Source of the DNA: Streptomyces sp. NBC_00457
GTDB lineage: Bacteria > Actinomycetota > Actinomycetes > Streptomycetales > Streptomycetaceae
Assembly (NCBI RefSeq): GCF_036014015.1
Contig: NZ_CP107905.1
Coordinates: 4,154,001 to 4,218,000 of the forward strand
DNA length: 64,000 nucleotides
Direction of reading: 5' to 3'
Under the pieces are notes generated by a model. The model was not told the DNA's origin, made no database searches, and saw only the letters and a program-made list of their open reading frames with translations. The position numbers were made by a program, and so were the translations under genes. Positions 7,866 to 15,851 of this stretch are shown piece after piece; position 1 is the stretch's first letter; each line of letters starts with the position of its first letter.

Positions 7866-9230
7866 CTACGCTCCCGCCGCCGCCCCTGCTCGCTCGCGCG
7901 GCCGCACCGTCATCAGCAGCGTCCGCGGCCGTACCGTCGCACGGGCCACCGGCTGCACCGTCCGGCCCGGGGGGAGTTCGAGGCGGATCTCTCGAGTGAT
8001 CGTGGCGATGGCGGTGGCCAGTTCCGTGAGGGCGAAGCGGTCGCCGATGCACTTGTGCTTGCCGGCGCCGAAGGGGAGGAAGGCGCCGGTCGGCGGGGGC
8101 TGGGCGGTGTCCAGCCAGCGGTCGGGGTCGAAGGTGAGGGGGTCGGGGAAGAGGGACGGGTCGCGGTGCAGGGCGTGCTGGCAGTACGCCAGTTCGGTGC
8201 CGGCCGGGATGTCCCAGTCGCCGAGGCGGAGGGGTTCGAGGGTGCGCCGGGTGACGAGCCAGCCGGTGTGGTGCAGCCTTGTGGCCTCCTGGATGACGCG
8301 GTTCAGGTAGGGCAGGCGGGGCAAGTCGTCGAAGGTGACCGGGCGTTCGCCGAGGACGTCGGTCAGTTCCGTCTGGAGGCGTGCGTCGATCTCCGGGGCG
8401 CGGGCGAGTTCGTACAGGATCCAGGAGAGGACGGAGGCCGTGGTCTCCGTACCGGCCACCGCGAGGGTGAGGATCTCCGAGCAGATCTGATACGACGTCA
8501 GGGGGCGGCCGGTGTACTCGTCCGTGGCCCGGAGCAGCAGGGAGAGCATGTCTCCCGTGTCGCGTTCGGAGGCGCGCAGCTCGGCCACCGCGGCGTCGAT
8601 CGTGGCGCGTACGGCGTCGCGGGCCGCGGTGAAGCGGCGGTTGGCGGGCAGCGGGAGTCTCTCCGCCCAGTCGGGGAGCATGATGCGGGTGCCCACGCCG
8701 TTCATGACGACGCTGAGGTCGCGGCGCAGCCGCTGGAAGGCGTGTCCGTCGATGCTGCCGGAGAAGACGGTCGAGGCGAGCATGTCGAGGGAGAGTTTGA
8801 CCATCACCTCGCGGACGTCCAGGACCTGCCCGGGGCGCCAGTCGGCCAGGGCCGCGGTGACCTGCTCGCGCATCAGGTCGACGTAGCGGGTGATCTCGGT
8901 CTGGCGGAAGGCGGGCTGGAGTTGGCGGCGTTTGCGGACGTGTTCCGTGCCGGCGGCGGTGACGACGCTGTCGCCGAGGAGCTGGCCCATCTTCTCGAAG
9001 AAGCGGCCCTTGTCGAGGGTGGGGGCGGCGTCGACCAGCATCGTGCGGATCAGGGCGGGGTCGTTGACGACGACGGTGGGCTGCTGCGGCTGGAGGCGGA
9101 TCTCTACGAGCGGACCGTAGGCGCGGAGCGAGGCGATGAAGGCGAGGTTGTCGCGCAGGAGGGGTATCGCGTGGCCCAGCAGCGGCCATGAGCCCGGCGC
9201 CTTGGGCATGGGGGGAGACGCGGTGGTCAC
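7866..9230 (-). CDS. Cytochrome P450
   Basis: Soluble haem monooxygenase of about 454 aa. It has the proline-rich entry APGSWPLLGHAIPLL, I-helix oxygen-binding AGTETTASVLSW, K-helix ExxR in QEATRLHH, and the haem loop PFGAGKHKCIGDRFAL with the Cys thiolate ligand near residue 393. The arrangement, including LPLPANRRF, resembles Streptomyces sesquiterpene-oxidising P450s (CYP170/CYP183 type), but no terpene synthase or ferredoxin gene is adjacent, so the substrate is unknown. The GTG at 9230 is chosen for the GAAGGG ribosome site and family-like N-terminus; the frame stays open upstream to 9572. A 140-bp gap separates it from the hydrolase gene on the same strand. Confidence 0.93.
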   Translation of the reverse strand: MTTASPPMPKAPGSWPLLGHAIPLLRDNLAFIASLRAYGPLVEIRLQPQQPTVVVNDPALIRTMLVDAAPTLDKGRFFEKMGQLLGDSVVTAAGTEHVRKRRQLQPAFRQTEITRYVDLMREQVTAALADWRPGQVLDVREVMVKLSLDMLASTVFSGSIDGHAFQRLRRDLSVVMNGVGTRIMLPDWAERLPLPANRRFTAARDAVRATIDAAVAELRASERDTGDMLSLLLRATDEYTGRPLTSYQICSEILTLAVAGTETTASVLSWILYELARAPEIDARLQTELTDVLGERPVTFDDLPRLPYLNRVIQEATRLHHTGWLVTRRTLEPLRLGDWDIPAGTELAYCQHALHRDPSLFPDPLTFDPDRWLDTAQPPPTGAFLPFGAGKHKCIGDRFALTELATAIATITREIRLELPPGRTVQPVARATVRPRTLLMTVRPRERAGAAAGA

Positions 9231-9370
9231 GGGTGGGATCCCTTCGCAGAGTCTCACGGAGACAGCGCCGTGATCTCTTCCCGGATCCGTGGGCAGGGCA
9301 ATCCCGGTGTGGTGCAGCCCACGTGGCCGTTCACAATCCGGATCAGCGAACGGCACCGTGCGGTGATCCG

Positions 9371-10423
9371 TTACAGCCGGAGCCCGTGCAGGAGGTCCGT
9401 CACGCGAGTCGGGTCCGTGGGGCCCATGTGGCCGGTGCCAGGGAAGTTGTGGACCGTGAAGCGGTTGTGCGGAGTGAGTTCGTCGGCTTCGGCGATCATG
9501 CGGTCCTGGAGCTCCGTGGCGACGGTCCTGTCCTTGCCGAACCGCAGATACGTACGCGGAATCCGCCCCCACGTCTCCGCGCGCCCGACGGCCCGGCCCG
9601 CGTACGCCGTCATCGACTCGTCCGCCTGCAATCCCTCCAGCACCCGCAGGAACTCGGCATCCGTGTACTCCGCGCAGGTCATCTCCTTGAAGACGGCGAG
9701 GTCACGGCGGCTGGAGGTACGCCAGTTGAGGCGCAGCACACCCAGCTTCCCCGGGTCGCCGACGATCTGCTCCAGCGGGCTGATGGCGAGCTGCCCTTCC
9801 GGCGAGCCCGCGCAGTCGTTCAGTGACGGCATGCTGCGGCTCGGGCAGAACGCCGCCATGTAGCAGATATGGGCCAGCAGTTCAGGCACGGCATTCGCCA
9901 CCCTGCTCACCGAGAGCCCGCCCATACTGTGCCCGACCAGCACCACGGGCCCACCGAGCCGCGCGGCGCGTCGTACGACACCGGTGACCCGCCGCTCGAA
10001 GTCGTCCAGGGTGAGCGCGGCGACCGGCGAGGCCTCCGTCGCGAGGGCACCCAAGTCCTGCGTCTGATACGCCCTCGGGATGAACTTCTCGGTCCCGTGC
10101 AGCGGTTGGTCCACCGTGACGACACGGTGCCCGCGCAGCGCCAGCTCCCTGCCGACCGCCGTCCAGAAGGCGCCTGCGCTATGGGTGCCGTGGACGAGGA
10201 CGTACGTGCGGATGCCGCGCCGGGTCCGTGCCGTGGCCCGTTCGACGTCGGTCGCCCGCGCGGTCCCCGCACCCACACCGACGGCGAGCGCGGCCGCCCC
10301 ACCGGCGCCTGCGGCGATGCGTCGCAATGCTTGTCGCCGCGAGGTGGCGGCCTTCTCGTTGCTCTCGTTGCTCTCTTTGTTCTCGTTGCTCTCGTTGCTC
10401 TCGTTGCTCTCTTTGTCAGCCAT
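9371..10423 (-). CDS. Tat-exported alpha/beta hydrolase
   Basis: Protein of 350 aa. After a 24-residue Glu/Ser/Asn repeat region (ESN units) comes a twin-arginine signal (TSRRQALRRIAAGAGGAAAL then an ARA cleavage-like site). The alpha/beta hydrolase fold follows: YVLVHGTHSAGAFW for the oxyanion region, nucleophile elbow VLVGHSMGGLSVSR, and C-terminal His in NFPGTGHMGPTDP. The family includes esterases and salicylate-esterase-like enzymes, and the substrate is not evident. The ATG at 10423 is the only plausible start, so the ESN repeat precedes the Tat signal as an n-region extension, which is unusual. Confidence 0.88.
   Translation of the reverse strand: MADKESNESNESNENKESNESNEKAATSRRQALRRIAAGAGGAAALAVGVGAGTARATDVERATARTRRGIRTYVLVHGTHSAGAFWTAVGRELALRGHRVVTVDQPLHGTEKFIPRAYQTQDLGALATEASPVAALTLDDFERRVTGVVRRAARLGGPVVLVGHSMGGLSVSRVANAVPELLAHICYMAAFCPSRSMPSLNDCAGSPEGQLAISPLEQIVGDPGKLGVLRLNWRTSSRRDLAVFKEMTCAEYTDAEFLRVLEGLQADESMTAYAGRAVGRAETWGRIPRTYLRFGKDRTVATELQDRMIAEADELTPHNRFTVHNFPGTGHMGPTDPTRVTDLLHGLRL
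10352..10411 (-). repeat. 9-bp microsatellite encoding ESN repeats
   Basis: Direct repeats of a GAGAGCAAC unit (minus strand) encode ESNESNESNENKESNESNEK near the N-terminus of the alpha/beta hydrolase. The units are nearly identical, consistent with slippage expansion. Confidence 0.9.
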
Positions 10424-10511
10424 GGCTAAGAGGCTATGAACGCCCGCTGTTCCCCGACATGGCTCTGCCCACCCGGCGGATGGTGGACCTACCGACACCC
10501 ACACACCGCCG

Positions 10512-11333
10512 TCATCCACCTGCCGACGGTCTCGTGGCCGCCGCGGCTGCGACAGCCGTAGCCAGTGGGTCGTCGAGTGGACGGCCAAGGATGTCAGCCA
10601 GGTCGGGGCTGGTGTTGCCCAGAAAGCCATGCCTGATGCCGGTCGCGATCGAGGCGAGCATGGGTGGCTGGAACGGCAGGAGCTCCGGCACCTGGCTGAG
10701 GAGCCTGCGCCGGTACTCGGCCAGGCCGATGGTGCGGTGCGGGACGCCGAGGCGGTCGGCTACCTGCGCTGCCGTGATCGGCGTGCCGACGAGGTCGTAG
10801 GTGCGGCCGCTGTGCGGGACCGGATCCGCCGCGACGACCGCGGCGGCTTCGGCCAGGTCGGCCCGGGCGACCGCGGCCAGGGCGCCGTCGCCGAACGCGG
10901 ACTCCACGCCGCCGTCGGCCCACATCAGGAGTCCGCCAAAGAGTTCGGCGTAGAGGCCGTTGCGAAGAACCGTCCAATGCAAACCGCAAGCGTGCACGAG
11001 CCGTTCGGTCGCGCGGTGCGCCAGCGCGAAACCGAGGTGCTCACCGGCACCGGTCAGGCTCGTGTAGACGACATGCCGGACGCCGTCGCGGACGGCAGCG
11101 TCCAGCACGGCGGCGTGCCGCCCGATGACCTGGTCGTCTTCGGCATAGCCGGCGGAGATCAGCACCAGGGTGGACACACCGGCGAGGTCCATGCCGGAGG
11201 GATCGTCGAAATCGAGCCGCCGCAACTCGCCGTTCGGAGTGCGGCTGCCGCCTGTCGCTGTCGCGTCGCGGGCGTGCAGCGCCGCGAGAGTGGCAGAGCC
11301 GAGGTTCCCGTTCGCTCCGGTCACCAGAATCAT
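10512..11333 (-). CDS. NmrA-type NAD(P)-binding oxidoreductase (QorB-like)
   Basis: Atypical short-chain dehydrogenase of 273 aa with the Rossmann glycine motif at the extreme N-terminus ([16 protein letters not shown]). [20 protein letters not shown] and a C-terminal helical part follow, as in NmrA/QorB-like quinone oxidoreductases. The ATG at 11333 fits the fold exactly. The gene is divergent from an HxlR regulator, the usual arrangement for redox-responsive quinone reductase loci, so regulation by that neighbour is likely. The catalytic substrate is inferred only. Confidence 0.88.
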   Translation of the reverse strand: MILVTGANGNLGSATLAALHARDATATGGSRTPNGELRRLDFDDPSGMDLAGVSTLVLISAGYAEDDQVIGRHAAVLDAAVRDGVRHVVYTSLTGAGEHLGFALAHRATERLVHACGLHWTVLRNGLYAELFGGLLMWADGGVESAFGDGALAAVARADLAEAAAVVAADPVPHSGRTYDLVGTPITAAQVADRLGVPHRTIGLAEYRRRLLSQVPELLPFQPPMLASIATGIRHGFLGNTSPDLADILGRPLDDPLATAVAAAAATRPSAGG

Positions 11334-11339
11334 GTCAGT

Positions 11340-11376
11340 CGTAGTCTTCCGTCGGTGGTTCTCTTCGGTAACTACG
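11340..11376. promoter_or_regulatory. Divergent promoter with inverted repeat for HxlR/NmrA pair
   Basis: The 88-bp gap between the two divergent starts holds the inverted repeat CGTAGT (11340-11345) and ACTACG (11371-11376). It is a candidate operator for the adjacent HxlR regulator. Arms are only 6 bp, so this is tentative. Confidence 0.35.
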
Positions 11377-11421
11377 CTTGATCCTGAACCGCCCGCATAC
11401 CGGCCACAAGAAGGCAGTTTG

Positions 11422-11844
11422 ATGTCACCCACGCACACCGAGGTAACCACCGCACCCGCCGACCTCGACCCCTGCGGGCGCGAAGACCACCCGGACTGCG
11501 GGATCCGCGATGTCCTGGACCGGATCGGCGACAAGTGGTCGGTACTCGTGATCGTCGAACTCGCCGGCGGGCCACGCCGCTTCCGCGAACTGCAGCGCGC
11601 CATCGACGGCATCTCCCAGCGCATGCTCACGCTCACCGTGCGCAGACTCGAACGCGACGGACTCGTCCTGCGCACCGTCTACCCCACCGTCCCGGCCCAC
11701 GTGGACTACCGCCTGACCGACACCGGGGCCGGCCTGACCCACCTGGTCAAGGCACTCGCCGACTGGTCCCTCAGCCATCGGGGAGTCATTGCGGAGGCTC
11801 GTCGTGAGTACGACGAGACGCACCCCGACCACGACATCCGGTAA
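11422..11844 (+). CDS. HxlR-family transcriptional regulator
   Basis: Winged-helix DNA-binding protein of 140 aa. The family signature is complete: [59 protein letters not shown] and [11 protein letters not shown] Cys near the N-terminus (DCGIRD) is in the position used for thiol sensing in several HxlR/QorR members. The ATG at 11422 has AAGGCAG upstream. It is divergent from the NmrA-type reductase, its probable target. Confidence 0.92.
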   Translation: MSPTHTEVTTAPADLDPCGREDHPDCGIRDVLDRIGDKWSVLVIVELAGGPRRFRELQRAIDGISQRMLTLTVRRLERDGLVLRTVYPTVPAHVDYRLTDTGAGLTHLVKALADWSLSHRGVIAEARREYDETHPDHDIR

Positions 11845-11887
11845 CGGATCACGCTGACGCAGTCCGGTGTGGCCGTGCTGCTTGCTG

Positions 11888-12228
11888 CTACGCAACGCGC
11901 TCTTCGAACACCACGGTGTTACGCCCGTCGGCGACGACATGCAGGTCCACCGCGACCTCCAGCGCTACCGCCAGCCTGACCAGCAGGTCTGCAGTGATGG
12001 GAAGCATGCCGCCCAGCTCGATGGCCTCCACGTCATTCGGCGGTCACACCCAGTCGCTCCCCCCAAACCACCCTGCGTCAGCCTCAGAGCCGCACGCCGG
12101 TCGTGCACCAGCTGTCCCAGTTCGTGAGCCAGCCGAATCTGCTCACGCTCGGCGATCACCTCGGGCGGTTCGACGTAACCCTTGGCGGCCTTCCGTTCAC
12201 GCGACAGCTTCCAGCGTGCGTGGTTCAC
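11888..12228 (-). pseudogene. Frameshifted XRE-family antitoxin-like gene
   Basis: A good ribosome site (GGGAGGAGC) precedes a GTG at 12228. The frame begins VNHARWKLSRERKAAKGYVE and continues to an HTH starting ALRLTQGGL. The rest of the HTH is in two other frames: GERLGVTAE, then DVEAIELGGMLPITADLL through to VFEERVA and a stop at 11888. Removing one G from the G6 run (12059-12064) and one T at about 12034 restores an uninterrupted protein of 112 aa. This looks like a HigA/XRE-type antitoxin or regulator inactivated by two single-base insertions. No toxin gene is adjacent. Assembly error in the homopolymer could explain one of the two shifts. Confidence 0.8.
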
Positions 12229-12298
12229 AGCTCCTCCCGATCCCACCAGTGGAACGTAGGCACCGCCACGAGGCAAGCCTCCCGTTTCGCGAGCCGCG

Positions 12299-12808
12299 TC
12301 ACCCATCCGTGCGACCTTCGCTCAGATACGTGCGGGCCCCCTGTCGCGGCAGGACCGCCCACATACGCGTACCGCCGGTCGGCTCGCGGGCCTCCCCGAA
12401 GCCCCAGTCGCCGTCACAGGTGCGTACAACGCAGGCCAGCAGGCGGAGGGAGGCGCGACGTCGGGCGTCGCAGGCGGCGGAGAGGCGGGGGTTGATGTGA
12501 CGGGGGTGGGCGTCGTAGAGGATCACGCGGAGGGCGTCCTCCCTGTAGCGGAGAGAGACGTAGACCTCCGCTGCTGTGGTGAAACGACAGGCGCAGGCTG
12601 CGAGTTCGCTTACTGCCTGTACGGCTGCTTCGGCTACGTCCTCCAGGCCGTGGGCCCGCAGGATCGTGCGGGTGGCCGCGCGGGCGATGGACGGGCTTTG
12701 GGGGGCGGCAGGGAGGGTGAGGCTGTAGGCCAGGGATTCCGGGGTGGGCGGGATGGGATGCAGGTCGGTGCCGGGTGTGGGCGGGCAGGTCGTGAAGGTT
12801 TCGGGCAT
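12299..12808 (-). CDS. Anti-sigma-type ATP-binding protein (HATPase_c)
   Basis: GHKL-fold protein of 169 aa of the serine-kinase/anti-sigma type that accompanies XRE-DUF397 pairs in Streptomyces. TLPAAPQSPSIARAATRTIL matches the usual N-terminal strand and helix. The N box reads VSELAACACRF instead of the usual ELVTNA, so the Mg-coordinating Asn is missing, and the G boxes are also weak. Nucleotide binding may therefore be reduced or lost. The ATG at 12808 has AAAGGAG upstream. It is divergent from the XRE gene at 13091. Confidence 0.75.
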   Translation of the reverse strand: MPETFTTCPPTPGTDLHPIPPTPESLAYSLTLPAAPQSPSIARAATRTILRAHGLEDVAEAAVQAVSELAACACRFTTAAEVYVSLRYREDALRVILYDAHPRHINPRLSAACDARRRASLRLLACVVRTCDGDWGFGEAREPTGGTRMWAVLPRQGARTYLSEGRTDG

Positions 12809-12986
12809 GGCGGCAACTCCTTTGGTGCGCCGGTGGATTGGGGCTCCGTCCGGTGGCCTGTCTCCCTGACGCGGGCCCACCCCTCCCAGGGGAGGAGATT
12901 GCGGGCAGGCTCGCGCGATGCGCTTCCGGTACGGCGGAGAGGTCGGCTGGTTCGTAGTCGACCCGTCACTGAATGTAGAGCACAAG

Positions 12987-13002
12987 GTGGCACACGTGCC
13001 AC
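12987..13002. promoter_or_regulatory. Palindrome in the XRE/HATPase divergent promoter
   Basis: GTGGCA-CACG-TGCCAC is a 6-bp inverted repeat around a CACG centre, roughly midway in the 282-bp gap between the divergent ATPase and XRE genes. It is a candidate operator for the adjacent XRE regulator. The rest of this gap holds no gene. Confidence 0.45.
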
Positions 13003-13090
13003 ATGCTTCGATTTATTGCCTCCCAACGGTTGGACCGTGGGGCGGGCAAGGAGGCAGACTGACGCCGACCACTTGCGGAGGAGGGGCGCA

Positions 13091-13942
13091 ATGCCCACAC
13101 GGTCCACGCCCACCGAGCGCCAACGGCGTTTGGGCGCCGAGTTGCGCAAGATGCGGCTCGCAGCCGGACAGACCACGGAGTACGCCGCCGGGCTGCTCGG
13201 GCTGGACCGTACGAAGGTGTCCAACATGGAGTCAGGCGTCCGCGCCATCTCCCCCGACCGCGTCCGGACACTCGCCAGCAACTACGAGTGCGCCGACCAG
13301 GCTTACGTCGACGCGCTGGCCACGATGGCCGACTCCCGCAAGCAGGGCTGGTGGGAGCAGTATCGGGGCAACTTGCCCCAAGGTCTCCTCGATGTCGCCG
13401 AGTTGGAGTGGCACGCCGTCCGGCTGCGCAGCTACCAGACCGTGCACGTACCCGGGCTGCTGCAGCTGAGCGGGTACGCCCGCGCCATCTTCGACTCGGC
13501 CCTGCCGCCGCTGCCGACGTCGGAGGTGGAACTGCGGGTGGCCCAGCGCATGCGGCGACAGCAGGTATTGGAACGGGACACCCCTGTCCAGTACATCGCG
13601 TACGTCCACGAATGGGCCTTGCACATGCAGTTCGGTGGCCTACGCGCGACCCGGGAGCAGTTGACGCACCTGTGCGAGGTATCGGAGCGGGAGAACGTCG
13701 AGTTGCGGGTCCTCCCAGTCGAGGTAGGCGCCTTCCCTGGGGCGGGCCACGCAGTGCTGTACGCCGACGGCGCGGTGCCCCAACTCGACACTGTGCAGCT
13801 CGACTCCGCGCACGGCGGCGAATTCACCCACGCGGACGCCCAACTCGCCAAGTACCGTGCCCACATGGACTGGTGGCACGCCAATTCACTGGCACCGCAG
13901 GCCTCACGGGACTTCATCCACAGCATCGCCAGCCAACTCTGA
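13091..13942 (+). CDS. XRE-family regulator with DUF5753 C-terminal domain
   Basis: Protein of 283 aa with an N-terminal helix-turn-helix (LGAELRKMRLAAGQTTEYAA, then LGLDRTKVSNMESGVR). The DUF5753 sensor-like region covers about residues 95-275 (GLLDVAELEWHAVRLRSYQT, VHVPGLLQLSGYARAIF, ENVELRVLPVEVGAFPGAGH). The ATG at 13091 follows GGAGGAGGGG. It is transcribed with the DUF397 gene 12 bp downstream, the standard Streptomyces regulatory pair. Such pairs influence development and antibiotic production in known cases; the ligand is unknown. Confidence 0.92.
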   Translation: MPTRSTPTERQRRLGAELRKMRLAAGQTTEYAAGLLGLDRTKVSNMESGVRAISPDRVRTLASNYECADQAYVDALATMADSRKQGWWEQYRGNLPQGLLDVAELEWHAVRLRSYQTVHVPGLLQLSGYARAIFDSALPPLPTSEVELRVAQRMRRQQVLERDTPVQYIAYVHEWALHMQFGGLRATREQLTHLCEVSERENVELRVLPVEVGAFPGAGHAVLYADGAVPQLDTVQLDSAHGGEFTHADAQLAKYRAHMDWWHANSLAPQASRDFIHSIASQL

Positions 13943-13954
13943 GGAGCTTCCACC

Positions 13955-14146
13955 ATGACCGAGATCACCTGGGAAGAGCCGTTCTGCGCCGAAGGTAACA
14001 ATTGCTTCCGCATAGGCACCGACTCCGAGGGCAACGCCTACATCGCCGTTGCGGGGCAGGAAGATCGCCACCTTACTGACAGCCGGGAAGCCCTGCGTAA
14101 CCTCATCCTCGAGATCAAGGCCGGGAAGGCCGACCATCTGCTGTAG
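13955..14146 (+). CDS. DUF397 small protein
   Basis: Protein of 63 aa matching DUF397: ITWEEPFCAEGNNCFRI, GNAYIAVAGQEDRHL, and a C-terminal LRNLILEIKAGKADHLL helix. GAGGAGCTTCC precedes the ATG. In known pairs the DUF397 protein acts together with the upstream XRE protein, probably by direct contact. Confidence 0.9.
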   Translation: MTEITWEEPFCAEGNNCFRIGTDSEGNAYIAVAGQEDRHLTDSREALRNLILEIKAGKADHLL

Positions 14147-14332
14147 GGCCGGCGTTGGCCGCCCCTGCTTTGCAGTGCCGTGCTTTCGCGGGGAAGGGCC
14201 GCCCAACCTACGGAAGCGACGTTGCGGGACGGTGGGAGCCGCTCGTCTTCCTGTTGCTGTGGATATCCTCGCTCGCCTCGACATCCGTCCCCGCGTTCCG
14301 ATTATGGTGCGCGCGGCGCACTCCATGAAACT

Positions 14333-14751
14333 TCACGAAGAGGGAGCGATACGTTTCCTCATCACGGCCTCAATGAAATCCTCTGGCGGTCGGTATGAGT
14401 GATCTGCCACATAGTGGAGGATCAGATCCGGGGCGATCATCCAAACCCCAGCGCCGAAACAACTCGAACTTCCGCTCCGCCGAGCGAGACCCACTGGCCG
14501 TCAATTTCAACAGCTGCGGGGTAGGCTGCCTCATCTCCCGCGTGGGGGAGTTGACACCTGTGCTATCCACGCGTTTTCGCTTGGCGATGGGACTTCACAA
14601 TGCTGGACAGAGCGTCGATGAATTCTTCAGGGACATCCTCTTGAGGAAAATCCCTGCGCGCTTCCAACCATCCTACGTTGACGGCCGTCACTCCGCACGG
14701 GACGGAGACGCTGATATATTGGTATGGGGATAGATCTTCAAAGTGCATCAT
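14333..14751 (-). pseudogene. Decayed DUF7919-like gene
   Basis: GAGGAAAG precedes the ATG at 14751. The frame starts MMHFEDLSPYQY, continues VNVGWLEARRDFPQEDVPEE and reaches KTRG, followed by a TAG where relatives of this Streptomyces family have Trp (RGWHxC). Past the stop the same frame continues with HRCQL and then YPAAVEIDGQWVSLGGAEVR. A frameshift moves the family C-terminus (LILHYVADHSYRPPEDFIEA) to another frame, ending at 14333. One nonsense mutation and one frameshift therefore inactivate it. The family assignment is from memory of the pattern. It lies just downstream of the RHS immunity candidate and could be an old neighbour of the toxin locus. Confidence 0.7.
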
Positions 14752-14907
14752 GAATGACTTTCCTCAAACAGCAAGTGCCATCGGGGAAGCCGCCCGCGCC
14801 TGTCTGTTCCCGTCTCATTGGATCTTACAGAGACGGGTCCGCTGACCTGCGGGATGACGGGTTGTATTGCGACTCAGAGCGCGGAGGGTGCGGAGTACGG
14901 GGAAGTG
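14752..14907. other. Short intergenic stretch
   Basis: No gene is visible between the DUF7919-like remnant and the stop of the immunity candidate. The sequence is of moderate GC and has no strong hairpin with a T-tract. Confidence 0.4.
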
Positions 14908-15393
14908 TCATGCTGGGAACTTTTGCTGCTTAGGTTTCCCGAGTGAGGATGTCAGGAAATAAATCCACCAAATTGGGTTGACGAAGTTCAGTGCATTTTT
15001 CCTGTTCTTAAGATGGCGTTCCCAGTAGGCATCCTGCTCCTCCACTGAGGCGATCTTGCCGGGTGGCGCGTAGCCAAAGATTGGAACGAGATCGCGCACT
15101 GTCGATGGGCGCCACATGTGCAGAACGTAGACCATCCAAGCGCCATGTGATGCTGAAAGGCCCGAAGGTCGCACATCGGGCCGCGCCCCATTGCAGCATA
15201 TGACAATATGCCGTGAAGAGAGTTCGGCTCGCATGGACCGCAGCGCTTCAAATACATTGTTGCCGCTTGCTGTTGATTCAATCGCATCGGGAGATTCCAG
15301 GCGCAGGTTCCATGGGCCATCTCCTTCGACCAGCATCCTCCATGTATTTTCCTGGCCGTCAAGTTGGACACGGATTGGGATCTCTTCGTTCAT
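14908..15393 (-). CDS. Candidate immunity protein for the RHS toxin
   Basis: Protein of 161 aa of no family I can name. It begins MNEEIPIRVQLDGQENTWRM and has a central IVICCNGARPDVRPSGL segment, then GAWMVYVLHMWRPSTVRDLV and a Lys-rich tail. There is no signal peptide, so it is likely cytoplasmic. Its ATG (15391-15393) overlaps the TGA of the RHS gene by ATGA, so the two are translationally coupled. Position directly after the toxin tip, coupling and matching low GC make an immunity role the best inference. The ART domain would be its target. Confidence 0.7.
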   Translation of the reverse strand: MNEEIPIRVQLDGQENTWRMLVEGDGPWNLRLESPDAIESTASGNNVFEALRSMRAELSSRHIVICCNGARPDVRPSGLSASHGAWMVYVLHMWRPSTVRDLVPIFGYAPPGKIASVEEQDAYWERHLKNRKNALNFVNPIWWIYFLTSSLGKPKQQKFPA

Positions 15394-15851
15394 CCTGTGT
15401 ACCCTGGGTTCTCGATGATCTCTCCTGTTGGCATTCCATAGCGCCATCGTTCCGCGCGAGCAATATTGCTCGGATCGATGTTCCTGAAAATAACCTCTCG
15501 TTCGGAAGGGAAGCCCGTTCCTTTTATCCAGGAACGAATGGCGCCACCTAGTGCCCGGTTCACATCTACACCGTACCCGGCGCCACGTATCTCGTACACC
15601 CAGGTGCCGCGGCCTTGAGCCGACTGCGGGAAATTGCCTGCCTGGCTGGCACTCTTGCTTGTGCCAACCCAGTTGGAAGGAGTGTCATGGAGTGCATATT
15701 TGCCGATGTCCTCATTGATTCCCTTCGGAGTGAAACCGTTTTGGAATACTTCCTCGGGAGGGCGTGCATCTCCTCGATATACGACTCGGGGCTCAACCAC
15801 AGCTCTGCGTGGGACATTGAAATCATCCGCCACATTCTGACGACAAGGAAT
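15390..15851 (-). other. ART toxin tip module, low-GC
   Basis: DNA for the last 153 codons is visibly less GC-rich than the RHS core and uses codons rare in this genome (ATA, ATT, AAA, AGA-type choices around 15470-15560). The break coincides with the conserved DPxG end of the RHS shell (DPEGL). This is the pattern of C-terminal tip exchange in polymorphic toxins. Confidence 0.75.

Noticed and set aside
12497..13090. N-terminal extension of the XRE regulator
   Set aside because: The upstream frame overlaps the divergent ATPase gene; a strong ribosome site precedes the ATG at 13091.
14395..14733. 112-codon plus-strand ORF
   Set aside because: Antisense to the DUF7919-like remnant, whose sense strand has clear family motifs.
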